This document shows, piece after piece, positions 1 to 6,034 of a stretch of 9,129 nt of DNA. The DNA comes from UBA5336 sp038526245 (GTDB lineage Bacteria > Pseudomonadota > Alphaproteobacteria > Caulobacterales > Hyphomonadaceae), in the NCBI GenBank assembly GCA_038526245.1, contig JBCBGZ010000088.1:1-9129 (forward strand). Direction: 5' to 3'. Made by a program: the position numbers and the translations under genes. How positions within the stretch are numbered: the stretch's first letter is position 1; each line of letters begins with the position of its first letter. The notes under the pieces were generated by a model that saw only the letters and a list, made by a program, of their open reading frames with translations, ran no database searches and was not told the DNA's origin.

Positions 1-164
1 TTTTCTGAATACAATTATTGGCAAATTGTTGCCGAAACTAGAACAATAACACCGCGGCACTGGATTTTGTTCAAAATGTAACAAAGTATTTGGTGTCCGA
101 TTGTCACCTAATTCTACTTTTAATTGAACACCACTCGTAATGATAGAAGGTTCGTTCATCGGGT
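1..164. other. AT-rich gene-free edge, possible weak terminator
   Basis: This stretch lies downstream of the minus-strand sulfotransferase gene and is visibly richer in A and T than the rest of the window. I see no supported coding region. It contains a small hairpin at 18-35 (7-bp stem including one G-T pair, 4-nt loop ATTG). Read on the minus strand it lies about 130 nt after the sulfotransferase stop and is followed by an A/T-rich stretch, but not by a clean U-tract. It could be a weak terminator; that is inference only. Confidence 0.3.
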
Positions 165-1022
165 CTAAGAGTAATCGAAACCGATTCGCTTCTCCACGTG
201 CAAATCCAGAATCGACAAGATGTAGTCTTTCTCACTTTCGATTGCGCTTTTCGCCTCTTCGTACCGAGATTTAGAGTCATTTTTCCATTCCGACCCCAAC
301 CGCTCCGTTGTCTCGGCCGTCTGCCCACTCAAGTCAAAGCTGTAATGTGACGACATCTCATCCAAGCAGGTTTGCGTATCCGCAACGAACCGTTCATGGC
401 GCACAAATGCGACATTGCCACCTAGATGCTCGAGCCCAAGATATGCTTGGGTTTTGACGCTGCGCATCTCCAAGATATTGACATAGCAACGACCCGTGAT
501 GGGGTGTCTATCGAGCCGCAGCGGTAAACTATTCCAGTCATCGACGTTTGGCAGATCAAAGTAGCGCGTTGGCCGATCTACCCGCGCATCCCAGGGCGCA
601 CGGATAAAGTCGGAAAAGTTTAAGGACAGCATCTCATCGTTAATGTGCCACGGTTTGGCATACATGCTCACCAGCCATTCGAAAACATCGCGAAACAGCA
701 CCACGATCAAATCCCGACGACCGATTGCGGGGAAACTGGGTACGCCGTGTTTCCAACCATAGCGCCCGATGCTGGGCTGCTTGAATGCAATGCCAGGCAG
801 CTTTGACAGTCGGGAAGATACTGGTTTTGCAGTAAGCCAGTGATAGTCCACATCCCGCAGTTGGGTGGTGCGCTCCAGGGCCCATTGCGCGTAGTTTGTG
901 CCCGAACTGCGCTCTCCCATCACGTGGAAACGGTCCGGGGACGGCGTGATACCGCCAGCAAGATGCCAGCCTTTGGCTATCATATCCGCAGCCAGCGCAT
1001 CCTCTTTGTCCGTCAGATACAT
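165..1022 (-). CDS. Sulfotransferase family protein (PAPS-dependent, P-loop)
   Basis: Predicted cytoplasmic sulfotransferase of 285 aa that would move sulfate from PAPS onto an acceptor, here probably a sugar of the surface polysaccharide. Visible motifs: a P-loop-like 5'-phosphosulfate binding segment VMGERSSGTNY (residues 34-44), and a hydrophobic strand followed by LFRDVFEWLVSMY (about 109-121), which resembles the 3'-phosphate binding motif with its conserved Arg (R111) and Ser (S119). There is no signal peptide or membrane helix. I chose ATG at 1022, with GGGAA 8 nt upstream; a TTG at 1037 is in frame and would add five residues. A possible minus-strand promoter is TTGAAC (1078-1083) and TGTAGA (1054-1059), 18 bp apart. 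The gene is divergent from the second sulfotransferase and the two do not resemble each other outside the PAPS motifs. Base composition looks more AT-rich than its neighbours, especially at the 3' end, hinting at separate acquisition. The family is fairly sure; the substrate is unknown. Confidence 0.75.
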   Translation of the reverse strand: MYLTDKEDALAADMIAKGWHLAGGITPSPDRFHVMGERSSGTNYAQWALERTTQLRDVDYHWLTAKPVSSRLSKLPGIAFKQPSIGRYGWKHGVPSFPAIGRRDLIVVLFRDVFEWLVSMYAKPWHINDEMLSLNFSDFIRAPWDARVDRPTRYFDLPNVDDWNSLPLRLDRHPITGRCYVNILEMRSVKTQAYLGLEHLGGNVAFVRHERFVADTQTCLDEMSSHYSFDLSGQTAETTERLGSEWKNDSKSRYEEAKSAIESEKDYILSILDLHVEKRIGFDYS

Positions 1023-1053
1023 TGTTCCGTTTCCCAAAAAGTCATGGCAGATC

Positions 1054-1083
1054 TCTACATGACGTCTGCCTTACGCGGTTCAA
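1054..1083 (-). promoter_or_regulatory. Possible sigma70-like promoter for the minus-strand sulfotransferase
   Basis: On the minus strand TTGAAC (1083-1078) is followed after 18 bp by TGTAGA (1059-1054). The -35 is a partial match and the -10 a poor one. Transcription would start about 25 nt before the ATG at 1022, which is a sensible leader length. Weak motif evidence only. Confidence 0.22.
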
Positions 1084-1118
1084 AACATTATTCCGCCCAA
1101 AAATCCACGCAGGTTGTG

Positions 1119-1145
1119 CGCTGCGTGTGCGCAAAGCGCGCAGCG
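1119..1145. promoter_or_regulatory. GC-rich stem-loop in the divergent intergenic region
   Basis: CGCTGC (1119-1124) pairs with GCAGCG (1140-1145). Inside it GCGC (1129-1132) pairs with GCGC (1136-1139) around an AAA loop, with a one-sided GTGT bulge. No U-tract follows on either strand, so an ordinary terminator is unlikely. It lies between two divergent sulfotransferase genes and could be a leader structure or protein site. Confidence 0.35.
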
Positions 1146-1165
1146 TCACATCGACAGCACGGCGG

Positions 1166-1179
1166 CGCAATTAATTGCG
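1166..1179. promoter_or_regulatory. 14-bp perfect palindrome, possible operator
   Basis: CGCAATTAATTGCG is a perfect 14-bp palindrome in the 237-bp gap between the two divergent sulfotransferase genes, 81 bp before the ATG at 1260. Its symmetry and place suit a dimeric regulator, but no regulator gene is in the window. An 8-bp direct repeat CGGCACTC lies just after it (1178-1185 and 1215-1222). Confidence 0.3.
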
Positions 1180-1259
1180 GCACTCTCGAGTGTTTCACGC
1201 TATGCACGGGCGATCGGCACTCACACCGATTTACGGCGGTGGCGCAACGGAAATTGACC

Positions 1260-2162
1260 ATGAAATACATCCCCGAACAAAGCGTTTTCTTTTTACACAT
1301 CCCCAAAAACGCGGGCAAAAGCGTACATGCGGCGCTCGATCAGTATACGGCCAGCTATGCCGCCTATGCGGCCGACTTGGGCATTAGCGAGATCGACGCA
1401 GAGAGTATGGCGCTGTCCAAACCTCGCCCCGATCAGGCACCGGGCACTTTCAGCGCTGGTCTTGACTTGGCAAACCTCGGGCGCGTCCACCCCTCACACT
1501 TGCCCCTCTTCGTGCTCCAACAGGCCTGCCCGCAGACTTGGGCGACCTTGAACAATGCAGCGTTCTCGTTTGCAATGACCCGCGACCCGCGGGAGCGATT
1601 TCTGTCTGCGTTGATGCAGCGCATGAAAGAGTTCGGGGACGCAGGCGCCATTCGCGCAGATGACGTGGCTGTAAAGAACGAAGCGGAGAAGGTCTGCGCC
1701 TGGCTGGGCGAGCGTGAGCGCTTTGCAGATCTGGAATATGTGCATTTTATCCGGCAAAGCGATTTCGTTGAGCATGAAGGCAAACGCGTTATCACCGATC
1801 TGTTTCCCGTGGATCGGACGGATGTCCTGTACAAACACCTGCATGACCGCACCGGCCTTATAGCCGAAGTTCCACGAAGTCATGCCCGTAGGCAGCCGAA
1901 GCAGTGGGCCCGCGCGGCACAGCCAATTGCACGTTTTGCGGCGCGTCGGCTTTTGACACCTAGGCTCAAGCAGATGATCTATCCAATCTGGACCGGCAGT
2001 GCTCTGTTTACCGACGCATCCAAAACGTATGATGCAGTCGATCTTGGGGCCGCGACCGAAGCATTCCTGAAGGAATACTATGCCCGCGATGCGGCGCTGC
2101 ACGCCGAGGCGCTCGCCGGCGCCAAGGCGGTAGATACCTCGTCAGAGCCGGAGAACACCTGA
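1260..2162 (+). CDS. Sulfotransferase, Sulfotransfer_2-like (carbohydrate sulfotransferase type)
   Basis: Predicted 300-aa PAPS-dependent sulfotransferase, probably acting on a polysaccharide or its lipid-linked precursor. The N-terminus holds a strand and P-loop FLHIPKNAGKS (residues 11-21), the HIPKxAGxS signature typical of Golgi-type carbohydrate sulfotransferases and their bacterial relatives. The 3'-phosphate motif is FAMTRDPRERFLSAL (104-118) with R108 and S116. A histidine-bearing segment GRVHPSHLPLF (75-84) lies where this family often has an HxH-type active-site stretch. No signal peptide or membrane helix is seen. The reading frame stays open to 840, but ATG 1260 is chosen because it sits eight residues before the first conserved strand; the ribosome site (ACGGAAA) is weak. 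The stop overlaps the next start as TGATG, so it is co-transcribed with the GT4 gene. Family call good, acceptor unknown. Confidence 0.82.
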   Translation: MKYIPEQSVFFLHIPKNAGKSVHAALDQYTASYAAYAADLGISEIDAESMALSKPRPDQAPGTFSAGLDLANLGRVHPSHLPLFVLQQACPQTWATLNNAAFSFAMTRDPRERFLSALMQRMKEFGDAGAIRADDVAVKNEAEKVCAWLGERERFADLEYVHFIRQSDFVEHEGKRVITDLFPVDRTDVLYKHLHDRTGLIAEVPRSHARRQPKQWARAAQPIARFAARRLLTPRLKQMIYPIWTGSALFTDASKTYDAVDLGAATEAFLKEYYARDAALHAEALAGAKAVDTSSEPENT

Positions 2163-2164
2163 TG
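2150..2164 (+). promoter_or_regulatory. Ribosome binding site and TGATG stop/start overlap
   Basis: GGAG at 2150-2153 lies 8 nt before ATG 2162. The ATG shares its A with the TGA stop of the sulfotransferase (2160-2162). This arrangement supports translational coupling of sulfotransferase and glycosyltransferase, so the two proteins probably serve the same step or repeat unit. Confidence 0.7.
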
Positions 2165-3235
2165 GGCACCATCTATATAAACGGAAAGTTCCTTGGTGCG
2201 GGGCTGAACGGTGTACACCGGACCGCAGCACATTTTTCCAGCCTTCTGATCGAACACGGTCGTGCGCGAGGTCATGACGTTGTTCTGTTGTCCCCACGCC
2301 CAGCTGAAATAGACCCTGCATTCCCACTCCTGGACCCGGTCGTCCTACCAGGTCCGTTTGGGGTTGGACAGGGCTGGGAGATGCTGACCCTTCCACGGCT
2401 CGCGCGCGGAGGATTATTGGTCAACTTCTGCAATCTCGGGCCGATCCTGCACCGCAATTCAGTGGTAATGATTCACGATGCACAGACGTTCCTTTATCCG
2501 CAAGACTATACCGGACGGCAGGCCAAAGCTTACCGCGCACTGCTGCCTATCATTGGACGCGCCGCGCGACGGATCCTGACTGTGTCTGACTTTTCTCGCG
2601 GATCACTGACAGATCACGGTGTGGGACACCGTGACAAAATCGGCGTGATACATAATGGGACAGACCACATTCTCGATACGCCTTCCGAACCCGAAATCCT
2701 TGAGACGCTCGGCGTCCTTGGCAAGCCATTCATCATGGTTCTGGGATCGACAAAGGGTTACAAGAATATACGTCGCGTTTTCGACGCGGTGACCAAGGGT
2801 GGCTTTGATATGCCACTGGTCGTAGCGGGCGGTCCGGGTGAGGATACCTATGTGCAGAACGGCTTCGACATCCCGCCAGACACACTGTTTACCGGTTTTG
2901 TATCCGACGGCGCGCTGCGCGCAATTTACGAGGCCGCGACAGTCTTTGCCTTTCCGTCGCAGACCGAAGGGTTCGGCCTGCCACCGATCGAAGCCATGCA
3001 ATGCGGCACACCTGTGATTGCAGCCCGCGCAGGCGCCATGCCCGAAGTGTGCGGCAATGCCGCAATCCTTGCCGATCCAGACGACACGGCGCCTTGGATA
3101 GATGGCCTGCAAAGCCTAACGTCAGACCGGCAAGCGCGTCAGCACTGGACAGTCAAAGCCGAGGCCCGCGCAAACATCCTCACCTGGGAGGCGGCGGGAC
3201 GCCACCTTTGGTCTGAGATCGAGGCGTTGCTCTAG
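2162..3235 (+). CDS. Glycosyltransferase family 4 (GT-B fold), mannosyltransferase-like
   Basis: Predicted cytoplasmic, retaining GT4 glycosyltransferase of 357 aa that would use a nucleotide sugar to extend a lipid-linked oligosaccharide. The N-terminal half has a glycine-rich start (NGKFLGAGLNGVHR, residues 7-20), MIHDAQTFLYP (103-112) and the ILTVSDFSRGSL segment (138-149) common in GT4 enzymes. The C-terminal Rossmann half starts at FIMVLGSTKGYKNI (190-203), a variant of the GxxxxRKN motif. It contains the donor-binding E-x7-E motif, EGFGLPPIE (E269 and E277), followed by MQCGTPVIAARAGAMPEV. Length is normal for the family and the gene is intact. It is translationally coupled to the upstream sulfotransferase and ends 8 bp before the convergent GT2 gene. 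The sugar transferred cannot be read from the sequence. Confidence 0.88.
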   Translation: MGTIYINGKFLGAGLNGVHRTAAHFSSLLIEHGRARGHDVVLLSPRPAEIDPAFPLLDPVVLPGPFGVGQGWEMLTLPRLARGGLLVNFCNLGPILHRNSVVMIHDAQTFLYPQDYTGRQAKAYRALLPIIGRAARRILTVSDFSRGSLTDHGVGHRDKIGVIHNGTDHILDTPSEPEILETLGVLGKPFIMVLGSTKGYKNIRRVFDAVTKGGFDMPLVVAGGPGEDTYVQNGFDIPPDTLFTGFVSDGALRAIYEAATVFAFPSQTEGFGLPPIEAMQCGTPVIAARAGAMPEVCGNAAILADPDDTAPWIDGLQSLTSDRQARQHWTVKAEARANILTWEAAGRHLWSEIEALL

Positions 3236-3243
3236 GCGGGCGG

Positions 3244-4161
3244 TCATAGATCGAGGATTCGCCCCGGATCTGCCCGGCCACGCATAATGTCCCAAAGCGC
3301 TAGCCAATTGCCACGCGCCCTGCCCTTTCGGTCGACCCAGGGTTCAGGTCGCAACATCTTGATATGGTTTGCCGCAAAATTACGCACACCCAGTCGCAGC
3401 GCAAACCGCGGCTTCATCGTGCCCTTCCGCACTAGGTACCATGTGTTCGCCAGCTGGCTGTAGCCAAGCCGACGTCCCGCCGTCTCGCGCCCGGATTTCG
3501 CACCGCGATGCACGCCAGCAAAAGCGTCGGTTTTGATCCGCCCACCGGGGATCTGCGCGGCAAAGTCGATATCCTCTTGCCAGCCATAAAGCGGCAGCGC
3601 CTCATCAAACCGAGCGGACCCTAATGCCGACACGCGATACGCCATATTGCATCCGTATAGCCCGGCAAGACCGTCGCGGATCACCACGGGGACACGGCCT
3701 TCGGTCGGCGTCTTGGTGTGGCTGTCGTAGGTTGCGACCATCTTTTCGGCCTGAGCGGCGGTAAAGCCTGCCCCGTGAATGCCATCAGCGATCAAATCGC
3801 CGGTCATACCGTTGACATCGGGCCATAGATCAAACGCCGCTTCGATCCCGGCCAATGCGTTGCGCGACGGAACATAGTCATCGTCGAAAAACACCAGCAG
3901 GTCATACGCACCGCTCACAGCGTCGAGCCCAACATTGCGCTGCTTTGGCAACCCTTTGGGTCCGTAGACCACCTCAACATCTGACCCGAGCGTCGCCTCG
4001 CCGCCAGGGTCGATACCGACATCTTCGGATCGCGTCACCGCAAATACGATACGATCTGGTCGGCGGGTTTGCCCACGCAAATAGCCAAGCATGGGTTGCA
4101 CACATTCCGGTCGTCCAATGGTGCAAATGACAACTGCGAGCCTGATGTTCTGTTCACTCAT
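3244..4161 (-). CDS. Glycosyltransferase family 2 (GT-A fold)
   Basis: Predicted inverting GT2 glycosyltransferase of 305 aa working at the cytoplasmic side. Domain order is clear: LAVVICTIGRPECV (residues 8-21) opening the nucleotide-binding domain, KGLPKQRNVGLD (69-80), the metal-binding DxD segment LLVFFDDDYVPSR (88-100; D93-D95), then GLYGCNMAYR (167-176) and GWQEDIDF (193-200), where the ED pair is the usual position of the catalytic base. The C-terminal part is basic and aromatic and may touch the membrane or acceptor, but no clear transmembrane helix is present. ATG 4161 is chosen because GGAG lies 7 nt upstream; GTG 4164 is in frame but only 4 nt from that site. It stands alone on this strand, divergent from the glycoside hydrolase gene and tail-to-tail with the GT4 gene. 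The sugar is unknown. Confidence 0.88.
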   Translation of the reverse strand: MSEQNIRLAVVICTIGRPECVQPMLGYLRGQTRRPDRIVFAVTRSEDVGIDPGGEATLGSDVEVVYGPKGLPKQRNVGLDAVSGAYDLLVFFDDDYVPSRNALAGIEAAFDLWPDVNGMTGDLIADGIHGAGFTAAQAEKMVATYDSHTKTPTEGRVPVVIRDGLAGLYGCNMAYRVSALGSARFDEALPLYGWQEDIDFAAQIPGGRIKTDAFAGVHRGAKSGRETAGRRLGYSQLANTWYLVRKGTMKPRFALRLGVRNFAANHIKMLRPEPWVDRKGRARGNWLALWDIMRGRADPGRILDL

Positions 4162-4248
4162 CACACATCTCCATCACCTCGGGCGTAGATCTGCCGTACA
4201 TCTCCGAGACCGGATTGGCAGAGCCGCGTATGTCCTTTAGTCTTTGCA

Positions 4249-4288
4249 CCGGTGGTCAAGACCAGGTCAACGTTGTCTTGACCGCCGG
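4249..4288. promoter_or_regulatory. Long stem-loop / inverted repeat upstream of the glycoside hydrolase gene
   Basis: The left arm at 4249-4262 (CCGGTGGTCAAGAC) pairs with the right arm at 4275-4288 (GTCTTGACCGCCGG): 13 Watson-Crick pairs plus one G-T pair, with a 12-nt loop. The loop carries another GGTCAAC copy, so three GGTCAA-type units occur in 30 bp. No T-run follows on either strand, which argues against a terminator. It ends 27 bp before ATG 4316, in the gap between divergent GT2 and hydrolase genes. It could be an operator for a dimeric regulator or an RNA structure in the hydrolase leader. Confidence 0.5.
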
Positions 4289-4315
4289 ACCCGGCATCTG
4301 CAAGGGCTATCCGCG

Positions 4316-5980
4316 ATGGCAAACCAATTGAAACGTCTTGCACTGTCCGCGCTGCTGCTGTCGTGGCCAACTTGGCTTTTGGCCGATGACCTACCTGTCG
4401 GGCCCGTTTTGGGCGCCGCGTCCAACTTTGCTCAAGGCCAACAGCCTAATATGATCCGTCTTGCCCCGCAATTTGGGGTTTCGTTGTTTCGGGACGGAAT
4501 GTCTTGGGCGCGATCTGAGCGGCAACCGGGGACAACAGCCTTTCGCGATGCGCGTGCAACGTTCCCTGATCAGCTTGGGCGCACGGGCGCCGATGTGTCA
4601 TTGGTACTGAACTGGGGCAATCCAAACTACGACAATGGCGACACACCTCATTCAGATTCAGCGGTAAAAGCGTTTGGACGCTTCGCCGCAGAGATGGCGC
4701 GTCGCTTTGACAATATGGAAAGCCTGGAGGTCAGCAACGAATTCAACGGCAACAACTTCGTGCGGGGGCCCATCCGAGGAATGGCCCCTCGCGAAAGAGC
4801 CGAAGCCTATGTCGCGCTACTTAAATCCGCCGCCACACAGGTCCGCGAGGTACGACCAGACATGCGGATCATTGGCGGTGCCGCGCACTCAATACCAGCA
4901 GGGTATCTGTGGGAAGTGCTGGATGCGGGTGGTGCTGCCTATATGGATTCACTCGCAATTCACCCATACACGACCCCAGCGGAGCAATTCCAGCGCCAGC
5001 TCGAAGTGCTCCGCCTTCACCCCGACGCGCGAGACATGCCGATCGAGGTCACCGAGTTCGGGAACCCGAACCAAACGAAGGCCGCCGCGCATCTCATCCG
5101 CAACTATTGTCAATTTGCGCTGTCGGGTGTGACACGCGCCATTTGGTATCCGCTCAATCCCCGTTCTGACGGTATGGTGCCGCTGCTTAACAAAACCGGC
5201 CGTGTTTCGACAGCGGGGCGCGCTTGGCGACTGGTGAAAACAGCAATGGAAGCGCAGCCTGTCCGGCCTTTCGAAAGCGATCCGTTCACCTACGGCTGCT
5301 ACTTTGGCAACCACACGCTGGTGGTTTGGGGCGAACCGCGCAGTGTTGAAATCTCTGACGGTTTAGATGTGCTTTCTGCCACTGGTTCACCGATCGGACC
5401 TCCACATCAGATCACCATGGAACAACCGCTGATCATTCGCAGCCCCGAAGGGCTTCCCAATGACGCGGTCACACTTGGCCCGCACGGGCTTGTTGCGGAC
5501 AGCTATCATCAGTTCACATATAACGGTCTTGAGGATGACGCGTTTGAGCGGTTTGCCGAACGTGATGGCACCCGTATCGACCTTGAAACGCGGCCAGGTC
5601 AAGAAGCGCGTGGTCGTGTTTGGACACCCTATTTAGGCTATACCGATATTGGGGTAGCCCGCCTGGGTCCCGAAGCGCTCCGCCCTGCAATCGTTGGTGA
5701 TACTTCAATCAATATCGTGCAGGAATACACGGCACCGAACGCTCAACTTGTGGATATCGACGCCACATTTAACGTAGCGCAGCGTAGTGACGATGGTATC
5801 TTGGTCGAAGTACGACACCAAGACACCGTTCTGTATTCAGAACAGGGCAAAGGGCCGCACGACATAAACATTCAAGCCATTTCATTGGCCGCTGGGGACC
5901 AGTTACGATTTGTTGTTGGCCCTGGCGCAACAGCGCGCGGCGATGGAACGCGCTACCGGATCATTCTGCGCGAAAACTGA
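4316..5980 (+). CDS. Secreted glycoside hydrolase, clan GH-A-like, with C-terminal beta-rich domain
   Basis: Predicted exported retaining glycosidase of 554 aa. Residues 1-23 form a signal peptide (basic MANQLKRL, hydrophobic core, likely cut after LLA before DD), placing the enzyme in the periplasm or outside. The catalytic barrel spans about 25-310: SLEVSNEFNG (136-145) gives the Asn-Glu acid/base pair (N141, E142), DSLAIHPYT (211-219) the conserved His/Tyr strand, and MPIEVTEFGN (241-250) the likely nucleophile E247. This resembles GH39/GH5-type proteins that accompany EPS genes, such as PslG. Residues from about 390 are beta-rich and end in LRFVVGPG...RYRIILREN; I read them as a beta-sandwich, perhaps carbohydrate binding, and do not recognise the family. 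ATG 4316 is chosen for the signal peptide and AAGGG 9 nt upstream, although the frame opens at 4244. The GT4 gene follows after about 54 bp, so they likely share an operon. It may trim, release or edit the polymer; the linkage is unknown. Confidence 0.8.
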   Translation: MANQLKRLALSALLLSWPTWLLADDLPVGPVLGAASNFAQGQQPNMIRLAPQFGVSLFRDGMSWARSERQPGTTAFRDARATFPDQLGRTGADVSLVLNWGNPNYDNGDTPHSDSAVKAFGRFAAEMARRFDNMESLEVSNEFNGNNFVRGPIRGMAPRERAEAYVALLKSAATQVREVRPDMRIIGGAAHSIPAGYLWEVLDAGGAAYMDSLAIHPYTTPAEQFQRQLEVLRLHPDARDMPIEVTEFGNPNQTKAAAHLIRNYCQFALSGVTRAIWYPLNPRSDGMVPLLNKTGRVSTAGRAWRLVKTAMEAQPVRPFESDPFTYGCYFGNHTLVVWGEPRSVEISDGLDVLSATGSPIGPPHQITMEQPLIIRSPEGLPNDAVTLGPHGLVADSYHQFTYNGLEDDAFERFAERDGTRIDLETRPGQEARGRVWTPYLGYTDIGVARLGPEALRPAIVGDTSINIVQEYTAPNAQLVDIDATFNVAQRSDDGILVEVRHQDTVLYSEQGKGPHDINIQAISLAAGDQLRFVVGPGATARGDGTRYRIILREN

Positions 5981-6034
5981 CGCAGCGCCTCGCGCGCCCG
6001 CAACGAACTATAAACCACAAGGAATTTGAGACAG

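Noticed and set aside
1013..1045. Ten-codon minus-strand reading frame (MTFWETEQCI) overlapping the first sulfotransferase start, as a leader peptide
   Set aside because: No convincing ribosome site before it and no run of regulatory codons; it is short enough to arise by chance.
840..1259. N-terminal extension of the second sulfotransferase frame upstream of ATG 1260
   Set aside because: It runs antisense through the first sulfotransferase gene and shows no domain; the conserved P-loop begins just after ATG 1260.
3217..3256. GATCGAGG direct repeat around the GT4/GT2 convergence as a terminator or attachment site
   Set aside because: Only 8 bp, in direct rather than inverted orientation, and each copy lies within coding sequence.
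4244..4315. 24-codon upstream extension of the glycoside hydrolase
   Set aside because: It would run through the stem-loop and put charged residues before a clear signal peptide; ATG 4316 has its own ribosome site.
4161..4370. 69-aa minus-strand ORF upstream of the GT2 gene
   Set aside because: It covers the divergent promoter region and the hydrolase signal peptide on the other strand, is low-complexity, and resembles no known protein.
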